A stretch of 39,966 nucleotides of DNA from Pseudomonas fluorescens (GTDB taxonomy: Bacteria; Pseudomonadota; Gammaproteobacteria; Pseudomonadales; Pseudomonadaceae), in contig NZ_CABVGX010000053.1 of the NCBI RefSeq assembly GCF_902497625.1, positions 1-39,966 on the forward strand, given 5' to 3'. Numbering within the stretch: the stretch's first letter is position 1; every line of letters begins with the position of its first letter. The translations under genes and the position numbers were made by a program. This document shows positions 32,827 through 39,966 of the stretch, in pieces. The notes under the pieces are model-generated. The model ran no database searches. It saw only the letters and a program-made list of their open reading frames with translations, and was not told where the DNA came from.

Positions 32827-33945
32827 GTGAGTCAACGATTGACCCATAACGCCATTCAACGCCTTTTGCTCAAACGCTTCGCCCTCGCAGCCGGCACCTA
32901 CGCTCTGGCCTTGCTGCTGCTGTGGCTGGCGTTTTTTACAGGCCATTATGATGAGCCGTTGGCCAGTGTGGCCGTCGGCAGCGCCCTGGTGGTCATCAGC
33001 CAGGCGACGCTCTTCGCGCTTTTTTACAGCGGCTGGAACCTGCGTTTCCCTGACCCCAGCCTGACCGAGCCCCAGGTATTGCTGGGGCTGGGCTGGCAAA
33101 CCTGGCTGATCGCCAACCTCGACGAGGCTCGCGGCGCGTTCCTGGTGTTCTACCTGCTTATTCTGCTGTTCGGGCTGTTTCACCTGTCCCGCCGCGCATT
33201 TGTGCGATGCGCGTTGCTGGTTTTTTTCAGTTTTTGCGCGATCACCCTGTGGGAGGGCTACCACTTCGAGCTGGCCGACCCGGCGCTGTCTGCGCTGCAG
33301 GTGTGCGTGCTGCTGATCGTGCTGATCTGGCTGGAACTTTATGCCCGTTATGTCCAGGCCTCGCGGCAACGCATGCGCCAGCGCCGCTTCGCTTTGCAGG
33401 CGCATCAGGACACCTTGCGCGGCATGATGCGCCAGCTGGAAGACTTGGTCGCCACGGACGAACTGACCGGGCTGTTCAATCGCCGGCATTTCCTGCGCCT
33501 GGCCTCGCGCGAACTCAATGCCATGGAGGCCGGCGTGGTCCACGGCCTGGCGCTGATCGACCTTGACCACTTCAAACGCATCAACGACGTGCATGGACAT
33601 GCGGCCGGCGATCAGGTGCTGCAGGCCTTCGCCGCTGTTGCCACGGCGTGTCTGCGCGAGGGCGATGTGCTGGCCCGCTACGGCGGCGAGGAGTTTGTCC
33701 TGTTGTTGCCCGATTGTGATCCGGAACGCCTGACCGCCTGCTGCGAACGCCTGCGCATTGCGTTCACCGATGTCGAGCTGATCGGTCTGGATGTCGCTCA
33801 CCTCAGTTTGTCCGCCGGCATGACCCTGCTGGAACTGGGCGACGACCTCGACGACGCGCTGCAGCGAGCCGACCAGGCGCTCTATCGGGCCAAACGCGAC
33901 GGCCGCAATCGGTGTGCCGCGGCGTGGGAAAACGTCGATGCCTGA
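32827..33945 (+). CDS. sadC: Diguanylate cyclase SadC
   Basis: This 372-aa inner-membrane protein has about six TM helices in residues 15-175, a short coiled linker, and a GGDEF domain from about 205. The active site reads GGEEF (286-290), and a REGD inhibitory I-site lies five residues before it (277-280), so the enzyme should make c-di-GMP and be product-inhibited. Its position between fumarase and the ferredoxin reductase matches SadC (PA4332), which promotes surface attachment; P. aeruginosa SadC is longer (487 aa as I recall), so the membrane region differs. The start is a GTG at 32827 with no clear ribosome site. The stop overlaps the next gene by 8 bp. Confidence 0.88.
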   Translation: MSQRLTHNAIQRLLLKRFALAAGTYALALLLLWLAFFTGHYDEPLASVAVGSALVVISQATLFALFYSGWNLRFPDPSLTEPQVLLGLGWQTWLIANLDEARGAFLVFYLLILLFGLFHLSRRAFVRCALLVFFSFCAITLWEGYHFELADPALSALQVCVLLIVLIWLELYARYVQASRQRMRQRRFALQAHQDTLRGMMRQLEDLVATDELTGLFNRRHFLRLASRELNAMEAGVVHGLALIDLDHFKRINDVHGHAAGDQVLQAFAAVATACLREGDVLARYGGEEFVLLLPDCDPERLTACCERLRIAFTDVELIGLDVAHLSLSAGMTLLELGDDLDDALQRADQALYRAKRDGRNRCAAAWENVDA

Positions 33946-34873
33946 GGTACGCGTCGGCGAGCGCCAATGGTCGGTGGCGGCCGGCAGCAACCTGCTGGAT
34001 GTCTTGAATCGCAATGGTGTGCCGGTGCCTTACAGCTGTCGCGCCGGCAGTTGTCATGCGTGTCTGGTGCAGTGTGTGCGAGGGTTGCCTGGTGACAATC
34101 GGCCGGATGCTTTGAGCGCAGAGCAACGGGCGCAAGGCTGGCGGCTGGCATGCCAGTGTCAGGTAGTCGAAGACTTGCAGGTGCACACTTTCGATCCGCA
34201 ACAGGACGGTCGCCCGGCCGAAGTGGCAGCCGTCGACTGGCTCAGCGCCAACGTGTTGCGCCTGCGCGTCAAACCGCAGCGGCCGCTTCGTTACAGCGCT
34301 GGCCAGCATCTGGTGCTTTGGGCAGGCCATGTGGCGCGTCCTTATTCTCTCGCGAGCCTGCCGGAAGAAGACCGGTTCCTGGAATTTCATCTCGAATGTC
34401 GGCATGCCGGGGAATTCAGCGATGCCGCCCGCCAGCTCAGGATCGGCGATCCGCTGCGGCTGGGTGAGTTGCGCGGCGGCGCGTTGCATTACGATGGCGA
34501 CTGGCAAAACCGACCGCTGTGGCTGATGGCTGCCGGCACCGGGCTGGCGCCGTTGTTTGGCGTGTTACGCGAAGCGCTGCGGCAGGATCATCAAGGTGAC
34601 ATCCGCGTCATTCACCTCGCCAATGATGCCGATGAGCATTACCTGGCTAAACCCCTGCAAGCCATGGCTGCCAGCCGCCCCAACCTGAGTGTCGAGCTGT
34701 GGACACCGACCGGCTTGCCCGAGGCTTTGGCGCAACTGCGGCTTGTTTCCCGGCAAACCCAGGCCTTACTCTGCGGGTCACCCGCCAGTGTCGAGGCCTT
34801 CGCCCGACGGCTCTATCTGGCAGGATTGCCGCGCAATCAGCTGCTGGCCGACGTGTTCTTGCTGCGCAGCTGA
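33938..34873 (+). CDS. [2Fe-2S] ferredoxin reductase-type protein
   Basis: This 311-aa protein has an N-terminal plant-type [2Fe-2S] domain with Cys34, Cys39, Cys42 and Cys72, exactly the CX4CX2CX29C spacing, then a flavin domain (RPYSLAS at about 136-142) and an NAD domain (AAGTGLAPLFGVLRE). Such proteins pass electrons from NAD(P)H through flavin to the cluster; some are named CDP-6-deoxyglucoseen reductase in Pseudomonas, but the partner is unknown. The ATG at 33938 overlaps the sadC stop by 8 bp, so the two are translationally linked; why a reductase should sit behind a cyclase is unclear. It matches PA4331 by position. Confidence 0.88.
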   Translation: MPEVRVGERQWSVAAGSNLLDVLNRNGVPVPYSCRAGSCHACLVQCVRGLPGDNRPDALSAEQRAQGWRLACQCQVVEDLQVHTFDPQQDGRPAEVAAVDWLSANVLRLRVKPQRPLRYSAGQHLVLWAGHVARPYSLASLPEEDRFLEFHLECRHAGEFSDAARQLRIGDPLRLGELRGGALHYDGDWQNRPLWLMAAGTGLAPLFGVLREALRQDHQGDIRVIHLANDADEHYLAKPLQAMAASRPNLSVELWTPTGLPEALAQLRLVSRQTQALLCGSPASVEAFARRLYLAGLPRNQLLADVFLLRS

Positions 34874-34906
34874 GTGCTGATGATTCAGACGCGAGACTGA
34901 CCGACC

Positions 34907-35656
34907 ATGACCGATGCCATCCAGATTGAACGCGAACGGGGCGTGCTGATCCTGCGTCTGAACCGTCCTGACAAGAAAAACGCCCTGACCGGCGCCATGT
35001 ACAGCCGACTGGCGCTAGCCCTCGAGCAGGCCGACGCCGACGCTGAAATCAACGCCGTATTGATCAGCGGCTCCAGCGAATGCTTTACCGCCGGTAACGA
35101 CATCGCCGACTTCCTCGAACAACCGCCGAGCAGCCTCGACAGTCCGGTATTTCATTTCATGCTCAACCTGCTCGAGTGCAGTAAACCGGTGATCGCCGCT
35201 GTGGCGGGTGCCGCGGTCGGAATCGGTACAACGCTGCTGCTGCATTGCGACCTGGTGTATGTGAGCCGCGATGCGCGCTTGCGAATGCCGTTCGTCAATC
35301 TCGGACTTTGCCCGGAATTCGGCTCCAGCCTTCTCCTGCCGCGCTTGCTCGGCCACGCGAGGGCGTCGCAATTGTTACTGCTAGGCGAAGGGTTCAGTGG
35401 CGAACAAGCGGCAGCCTGGGGCATTGCCACCGAGGCACTGGCCAGCGGCGAGGCGGCTTTGGCCAAGGCGCGGGAGATGGCGCTGCGATTCGAATCGCTG
35501 CCACCCGAAGCGGTACGCACGAGCAAGCAACTGATGAAGGCCCCGGACCGTGAGCAGTTGCGCCGGGTGATAGAAGAAGAGGGCGCATTGTTCACCCAAC
35601 GGCTGCGTTCGCCGGAAGCGGTTGCGGCGTTATCGGGCTTTATCAACCGGCATTGA
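34907..35656 (+). CDS. Enoyl-CoA hydratase/isomerase family protein
   Basis: This 249-aa crotonase-fold protein acts on acyl-CoA substrates in fatty-acid-type breakdown. The oxyanion-hole segments are seen as SGSSECFTAGNDIADF (about 50-66) and AAVAGAAVGIGTTLLLHCDL (about 92-112). The catalytic glutamates of true hydratases are not obvious: the region around NLGLCPEFGSSLLLPRLLG shows one candidate Glu, so isomerase or another crotonase activity is possible. The ATG at 34907 has no strong ribosome site. It lies 33 bp after the ferredoxin reductase on the same strand and is probably in the sadC operon. It matches PA4330 by position. Confidence 0.85.
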   Translation: MTDAIQIERERGVLILRLNRPDKKNALTGAMYSRLALALEQADADAEINAVLISGSSECFTAGNDIADFLEQPPSSLDSPVFHFMLNLLECSKPVIAAVAGAAVGIGTTLLLHCDLVYVSRDARLRMPFVNLGLCPEFGSSLLLPRLLGHARASQLLLLGEGFSGEQAAAWGIATEALASGEAALAKAREMALRFESLPPEAVRTSKQLMKAPDREQLRRVIEEEGALFTQRLRSPEAVAALSGFINRH

Positions 35657-35678
35657 TTGTACCCTGACCTTGCGGGCT

Positions 35679-35783
35679 CTTCGCGGGCAAGCCTCGCCCC
35701 CACAGGTTTTATGCCGCAACGCGTTGTGTGGCCCTGCCCAATCCCTCGAGCGAATGGTGCGACATTCCGATTTGCCCGCGAAG
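35679..35783. repeat. REPIN (CTTCGCGGGCAAGCCTCGCC family)
   Basis: CTTCGCGGGCAAGCCTCGCC at 35679 continues CCCACAGG to 35706. The mirror TTTGCCCGCGAAG lies at 35771-35783. The second arm is shorter, so the element is partly decayed. It fills most of the convergent gap between the enoyl-CoA hydratase and pyruvate kinase genes. Confidence 0.65.
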
Positions 35784-35821
35784 TCGTCAGTACGGGCACC
35801 CCAACTGCTCTGAAAAGCACA

Positions 35822-35847
35822 AGCCCCGCCATTTACATGGCGGGGCT
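35822..35847 (-). terminator. Hairpin terminator of pyruvate kinase
   Basis: AGCCCCGCC / GGCGGGGCT form a 9-bp stem with an 8-nt loop. On the minus strand a broken T run (TTGTGCTTTT) follows. It lies 24 bp after the pyk stop and could serve both convergent genes. Confidence 0.75.
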
Positions 35848-35870
35848 CGTGTCGTTCAACAACCTGTCAC

Positions 35871-37322
35871 TCAGACCTGGGGGTCGCCCACATGCAGGAT
35901 CTTCATTCCGTTTGTGCCGCCGGTGGTGTGGTAGCTGTCGCCCTTGGTCAGGATGACCCAGTCACCTTTCTCGACAACGCCGCGCTTGACCAGTTCGTCG
36001 ATCGCCTTCTGGCTGACTTCGTGCGGCTCAAGCGACGCGGGATCGAATGGAACCGTGTACACGCCACGGAACATCGCAGCGCGTGCCTGCGTCTCGCGGT
36101 GCGGCGAGAAGGCGTAGATCGGCACCGAGGAGCGGATGCGCGACATGATCAGCGGGGTGTAGCCACTTTCGGTCAGAGCGATAATTGCCTTCACGCCCGG
36201 GAAGTGGTTGGCGGTATACATGGTTGCCAGCGCGATGCTTTCGTCGCAGCGGGTAAATTCCTTGCCGATGCGATGGCTGGAGGTCTTGCCGGTCGGGTGC
36301 TTTTCCGCGCCAACGCAGATGCGCGCCATGGCTTGTACCGCTTCCAGCGGGTACAGACCGGCGGCGCTCTCGGCCGAAAGCATCACGGCGTCGGTGTAGT
36401 CGAGCACGGCGTTGGCCACGTCGGACACTTCGGCGCGGGTCGGCATCGGGTTCTGGATCATCGACTCCATCATCTGGGTCGCGACGATTACTGCCTTATT
36501 GTGGCGACGCGCGTGCAGAATGATTTTCTTCTGTATACCCACCAGCTCGGCGTCGCCGATTTCCACCCCGAGGTCACCACGGGCGACCATCACTGCATCG
36601 GAAGCCTTGATCAGACCGTCGAGGGTTTCGTCGTCGGCCACGGCTTCGGCGCGTTCGATCTTCGCCACCAGCCAGGCAGTACCGCCAGCCTCGTCACGCA
36701 GCTTGCGCGCGTATTCCATGTCGGCGGCGTCGCGAGGAAAGGACACCGCGAGGTAGTCGACTTCCATCTCTGCAGCGAGCTTGATGTCGGCCTTGTCTTT
36801 CTCGGTCAGGGCAGGAGCAGTCAGGCCACCGCCGCGACGATTGATGCCTTTGTGATCCGACAGTGGGCCGCCGATGGTCACGGTGCAATGCAGCTCGGTG
36901 GCGGTGGCGGAATCGACCCGCATCACCACGCGACCGTCGTCGAGCAGCAGTTCGTCGCCGACGCCGCAATCCTTGACCAGATCGGGGTAGTCGATGCCGA
37001 CCACTTGCTGATTGCCTTCGGTCAGAGGATGGCTGGTGGAGAAGGTGAAGTGATCGCCAATCTTCAGCTCGATCTTCTTGTTGGCGAATTTGGCAATACG
37101 GATTTTCGGACCTTGCAGGTCACCCAGCAGGGCGACGAAGCGACCGTGCTTGGCGGCGAGATCCCGCACCAGCTTCGCGCGAGCCTTGTGCTCGTTGGGA
37201 GTGCCGTGGGAAAAATTCAGGCGGGCGACGTCCAGGCCAGCCAGAATCAGCTGTTCGAGAACTTCCGGCGAGTTACTGGCCGGGCCAAGGGTAGCGACGA
37301 TTTTGGTACGACGGACGGACAT
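35871..37322 (-). CDS. pykA: Pyruvate kinase
   Basis: This 483-aa enzyme makes pyruvate and ATP from phosphoenolpyruvate and ADP in the cytoplasm. Family motifs are clear: RTKIVATLGPASNSPEVLEQ at the N-terminus, LNFSHGTPNEHKARA, the active-site block SDAVMVARGDLGVEIG, and MMESMIQNPMPTRAEVSDVA with VMLSAESAAG. The start at 37322 has AGGAG upstream. It is the PykA-type enzyme (PA4329 by position). It is convergent with the enoyl-CoA hydratase gene and divergent from the lipoprotein gene. Confidence 0.96.
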   Translation of the reverse strand: MSVRRTKIVATLGPASNSPEVLEQLILAGLDVARLNFSHGTPNEHKARAKLVRDLAAKHGRFVALLGDLQGPKIRIAKFANKKIELKIGDHFTFSTSHPLTEGNQQVVGIDYPDLVKDCGVGDELLLDDGRVVMRVDSATATELHCTVTIGGPLSDHKGINRRGGGLTAPALTEKDKADIKLAAEMEVDYLAVSFPRDAADMEYARKLRDEAGGTAWLVAKIERAEAVADDETLDGLIKASDAVMVARGDLGVEIGDAELVGIQKKIILHARRHNKAVIVATQMMESMIQNPMPTRAEVSDVANAVLDYTDAVMLSAESAAGLYPLEAVQAMARICVGAEKHPTGKTSSHRIGKEFTRCDESIALATMYTANHFPGVKAIIALTESGYTPLIMSRIRSSVPIYAFSPHRETQARAAMFRGVYTVPFDPASLEPHEVSQKAIDELVKRGVVEKGDWVILTKGDSYHTTGGTNGMKILHVGDPQV

Positions 37323-37493
37323 GCAAAGACTCCTGAGTTCAAGCGCTGAGTGAGGCTACTATGGTCTCGAGGTGTAGTCATTGTTCGTGTGCACTACTTT
37401 TTGTGCAGAACTTTTTGATTCGCCTGTGGCAAAGAACATTGCTGAAGATTTTCGCCAGCGGGTCGATACAGAGCTCAAGACAGGAGAACCGTC

Positions 37494-37871
37494 ATGCGAA
37501 TTTTGCTCATAACCGTGCTTGCCCTCAGTGTTCTGGGTTGCACCCGTTGGTCGATGAACCATCATTTGAATAATGCCTACAGCGCCTACGAACGGGGCAA
37601 TTGCGAGCAGGTCACCCTCGAGTTGTCGAAAGTCGAACGCGCCAGCCGCGCGCGGCCCTACGTGTGGCCGGAAGTGTCAATGCTGCGAGGCTTGTGCCTC
37701 GAGCGTCAGAAGCTGTTTGTCGATGCCGCGCAAACCTATCAATTCATCCTGGCGTCCTACCCGCAAAGCGAATACGCCTTCCGTGCCCGCGCCCGCCTGG
37801 AAACCTTGCAGTCGTTGGGCCATTACCCTTTGCGCAGCACCACCGCTGTCGTTCGCCCGACGCGCTTGTGA
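37494..37871 (+). CDS. Small lipoprotein with TPR-like repeat
   Basis: This 125-aa protein has a lipoprotein signal with lipobox VLGC (Cys16) and a helical mature part that looks like a tetratricopeptide region: NAYSAYERGNCEQVTLELSK at about 25-44 and QTYQFILASYPQSEYAFRAR at about 81-100. It should be anchored in the outer membrane facing the periplasm. AGGAG lies just upstream of the ATG at 37494. A role in protein contacts in the envelope is likely but no partner is known. It is divergent from pykA. Confidence 0.8.
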   Translation: MRILLITVLALSVLGCTRWSMNHHLNNAYSAYERGNCEQVTLELSKVERASRARPYVWPEVSMLRGLCLERQKLFVDAAQTYQFILASYPQSEYAFRARARLETLQSLGHYPLRSTTAVVRPTRL

Positions 37872-38102
37872 TTGCACTCGTAAGCCATGGCTGGCCGTGC
37901 GACGGCGGTCAGCTATAGTCATAGAGTCGATTCAGAGCCAGGGCTCTCGAACGACGTAACACCTGTGATCGGCAAGGGTAGGCGGCAGCGGCGTCACGGA
38001 CTGTTGCACCGGGATCGGGGAGAGCGTGTCGACTTGACGAGAAGGCCCGTTCCGAAGCAATTAGTGCGCCCCTGTGCAAGGGCTTTGCGTGGCGAAATCA
38101 CC

Positions 38103-38462
38103 ATGTTCATCGACCGCCGGATCGAGCGGCATCAACTGCCGTATTTTTTGAAAGTGTTCAACGGTGTCAACGACAAACCCATCGGCTTTCTGGGCAACGT
38201 CTCCGCAGACGGGCTGCTGTTGATCAGCCAGTTACCCATGATGATCGGCGTTGAGTTCGCATTGCGCCTGAAGGTTCCCGGTACCGATGGCTGCCAGCAG
38301 GTCATTGACCTGAGGGCCAGCTGTCTGTGGTGCCACGAGGACGCGACTCCCCACCATTACGACGCCGGATTCAGCCTGCAATGGGCACCGCCGGAATATG
38401 GGCAGTTGGTCGAGGCATTGAGGCGCTATTTCAGTTTTCAGCCGTTGCCGGCGTCTGCGTAA
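38103..38462 (+). CDS. PilZ-domain c-di-GMP receptor
   Basis: This 119-aa soluble protein consists of one PilZ domain. Both c-di-GMP-binding motifs are intact: RxxxR as Arg5-Arg9 (DRRIERH) and NxSxxG as Asn32-Ser34-Gly37 (GNVSADG). It should therefore bind c-di-GMP; the output partner is unknown. It matches PA4324 by position. The ATG at 38103 gives the normal domain length, although the frame is open from 37887; I see no strong ribosome site. The 231 bp before it (37872-38102) contains its promoter but I see no other feature there. It is convergent with the DUF58 gene. Confidence 0.85.
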   Translation: MFIDRRIERHQLPYFLKVFNGVNDKPIGFLGNVSADGLLLISQLPMMIGVEFALRLKVPGTDGCQQVIDLRASCLWCHEDATPHHYDAGFSLQWAPPEYGQLVEALRRYFSFQPLPASA

Positions 38463-38482
38463 GTGACACCGATTCGCGCGCG

Positions 38483-39814
38483 TCACATCAGACCTGCGCG
38501 CTTCCAGCTCAGGTATCGCGTCACCAGCTGCGCGCCCAGTTGGTTGGGCAGCGCATCCAGCACCTGCACGCCATGGGCGCTCAAGCGTTCGTGAAGTTCA
38601 GATCTGGCATTCAGATAATCCACCGTCCCGCAATAAGTCAGCGCGTCGGACAAGGTTTGCACGGCTTGCTGGCGCGCACTGTCCAGCACGTCTTCGCGCA
38701 GGCTGGCTACCAGCACGAAATGGTGCACGCTGAGTCTTTTCACAGCGGCCAGAAGTTCGTCATCGTCCTCATCGCGCAGATTGGTGACCATCACCACCAG
38801 GGCCCGACGTTTTTGCCGGGCGAGCAGTTGCGTGGCGGCGGACGAATAGTCGGCGCTGTGTCGAGAGCTGTTCAGGTCATAAACCGTGTTGAGCAACACG
38901 TTCAACTGGCCCATGCCTTTGACCGGTCCCAGATAACGTTGCTGCTCTGCCGCGAACGTGCTGAAGCCGACTGCATCTCCCTGACGCAGCGCGACGTAAC
39001 TGAGCAGCAGACAGGCGTTCAGCGCATGGTCGAAATGCGCCAGTTCGCCGTCCTGGCTGCGCATGCGTCGGCCGCAGTCCAACAGGAAAATGATCTGCTG
39101 GTCACGCTCATCCTGGTACTCCCGCGCAATCGGTGTGCGCTGGCGGGCGGTGGCTTTCCAGTCGATCTGGCGCAGGCTGTCGCCTTCGCGAAATTCCCGT
39201 AGCTGATGAAACTCGAGGCCCTGACCGCGCCGCTGATTTTGCCGCACGCCGAGCTGGCTGAGCCAGTTATCCACGGCCAGCAATTGCCCCCCGTAGAGCC
39301 GGGCGAAATCAGGGTACACCCGGGTGTCGTCGGTCACACTCAGCAACCGTTTTCCGGACCAGAGCCCCATTGGGCTGGGCAGACTGATCTCGCAACGTTC
39401 GAAGGTGAAGTGACCGCGTTTGAGCGGGCGCAGCCGGTAGCCGATCTCACTGCGTTGCCCCGGTTGAAGCTCGACGGTCAAAGGCAGATTCTCGAAACTC
39501 AGACCATCGGGTACGTGATCGTAAATCTGGATATTCAGCGGCTGACGCAAGTCATGTTCAACGTGCAGTCGCACCTCACTCCAGCGACCCAGGGCGAGAC
39601 TGCCAGGCATTTGTCGCGCTGCCTTGGGGGAGGGCAGCCGTTGGAGGCGAACGGCATCGACGATCGCCAGGATAACGATTGCCAGCAGCAAACCCCAATT
39701 GATCGATAACAGGCTTGAGGGAATGGCGATGCCCAGTGCCCTTGAAGCGCCCAGTCCGATGCTGATGGCCAGCAGGACCACGAGCCAGCCCAGCAGCAGC
39801 CGCGAAGGTTTCAC
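38483..39814 (-). CDS. DUF58-domain membrane protein, partner of MoxR ATPase
   Basis: This 443-aa protein has two N-terminal TM helices (about 5-55), a beta-rich extracytoplasmic or cytoplasmic region, and the DUF58/VWA-like core: GQGLEFHQLREFREGDSLRQ near the middle, then WKATARQRTPIAREYQDE and a VWA-type IIFLLDCGRRM. DUF58 proteins occur with MoxR AAA+ ATPases and are thought to be chaperone or assembly factors for metal or multi-protein complexes. The start is a GTG at 39814, which overlaps the upstream TGA (GTGA). It is convergent with the PilZ gene. It corresponds to PA4323 by position. Confidence 0.88.
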   Translation of the reverse strand: MKPSRLLLGWLVVLLAISIGLGASRALGIAIPSSLLSINWGLLLAIVILAIVDAVRLQRLPSPKAARQMPGSLALGRWSEVRLHVEHDLRQPLNIQIYDHVPDGLSFENLPLTVELQPGQRSEIGYRLRPLKRGHFTFERCEISLPSPMGLWSGKRLLSVTDDTRVYPDFARLYGGQLLAVDNWLSQLGVRQNQRRGQGLEFHQLREFREGDSLRQIDWKATARQRTPIAREYQDERDQQIIFLLDCGRRMRSQDGELAHFDHALNACLLLSYVALRQGDAVGFSTFAAEQQRYLGPVKGMGQLNVLLNTVYDLNSSRHSADYSSAATQLLARQKRRALVVMVTNLRDEDDDELLAAVKRLSVHHFVLVASLREDVLDSARQQAVQTLSDALTYCGTVDYLNARSELHERLSAHGVQVLDALPNQLGAQLVTRYLSWKRAGLM

Positions 39815-39966
39815 AGACGCGGCGCCGGAACTTGATCGAGCATTTGACGCAATACCTGATCCACTTCCAGCCCTTCGATATCAAGCTCCGGTGAGATACG
39901 CACACGGTGGCGCAACACGGCCAGCGCGCAGCCTTTGATGTCATCGGGAATCACGAATTCGCCGCC
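39811..39966 (-). CDS. MoxR-family AAA+ ATPase, C-terminal end (cut by window)
   Basis: The last 51 residues of a minus-strand protein are visible, including VIPDDIKGCALAVLRHRVRI, SPELDIEGLEVDQVLRQM and the end VPAPRL. This is the typical C-terminus of MoxR AAA+ ATPases (lid region with VLRHR). The gene start lies outside the window. Its stop overlaps the GTG of the DUF58 gene, so the two are translationally coupled, as usual for moxR-DUF58 pairs. Confidence 0.85.
   Translation of the reverse strand, partial: GGEFVIPDDIKGCALAVLRHRVRISPELDIEGLEVDQVLRQMLDQVPAPRL

Noticed and set aside
35892..37349. Plus-strand frame opposite pykA
   Set aside because: It is a reverse-frame shadow of pyruvate kinase; His/Gly/Asp-rich with no domain.

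Overview
The window looks like chromosomal DNA of a Pseudomonas of the P. fluorescens group. The evidence is GC-rich coding sequence, several families of paired REP elements (REPINs) typical of these genomes, and gene order. From memory, the order at both ends follows P. aeruginosa PAO1 in descending locus numbers: PA4373-PA4370, bifA, sodB, lysE, PA4364 and argP on the left, and fumarase, sadC, ferredoxin reductase, enoyl-CoA hydratase, pykA, a PilZ protein, DUF58 and MoxR on the right. The block in between (about 13.7-30.7 kb) looks more lineage-specific and is rich in catabolic and transport genes. I found no prophage, integrase, IS element, CRISPR array, rRNA or tRNA.

Left part (1-13.2 kb): a REPIN with decayed tandem copies; an envelope iron-type group on the minus strand (imelysin IcmP alone, then di-haem oxidoreductase, second imelysin and DUF1513 as an operon), with Fur-box-like sites upstream of both units; the c-di-GMP phosphodiesterase gene bifA; Fe-superoxide dismutase sodB; an ACT-protein/LysE exporter pair divergent from argP; a sugar-nucleotide-type epimerase; and a membrane-anchored coiled-coil protein.

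Middle part (13.2-30.7 kb): a REPIN that has grown into a tandem array of six 40-bp units; a periplasmic double Cache protein; a DHA2 drug-type exporter; pobA/pobR for 4-hydroxybenzoate; a 58-aa membrane protein; a LysR regulator divergent from a 2-ketoarginine-decarboxylase-like gene and an aldehyde dehydrogenase; an AraC regulator; three small or redox proteins; and a KgtP-type 2-oxoacid/dicarboxylate permease next to a two-component system with a sigma-54 activator. The permease has a well-formed -24/-12 promoter and two matching palindromes upstream. The pobA, aruI-like and permease genes each carry an AANAANAA motif at the translation start, as expected for Hfq/Crc catabolite repression.

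Right part (30.8-40 kb): class I fumarase, the diguanylate cyclase gene sadC, a [2Fe-2S] ferredoxin reductase overlapping it, an enoyl-CoA hydratase, pyruvate kinase, a small lipoprotein, a PilZ c-di-GMP receptor, a DUF58 protein and the C-terminal end of a MoxR ATPase. The window therefore contains a c-di-GMP-degrading enzyme, a c-di-GMP-making enzyme and a c-di-GMP receptor. Most genes belong to known families. The main novelty is in regulatory and repeat DNA and in a few uncharacterised small proteins.
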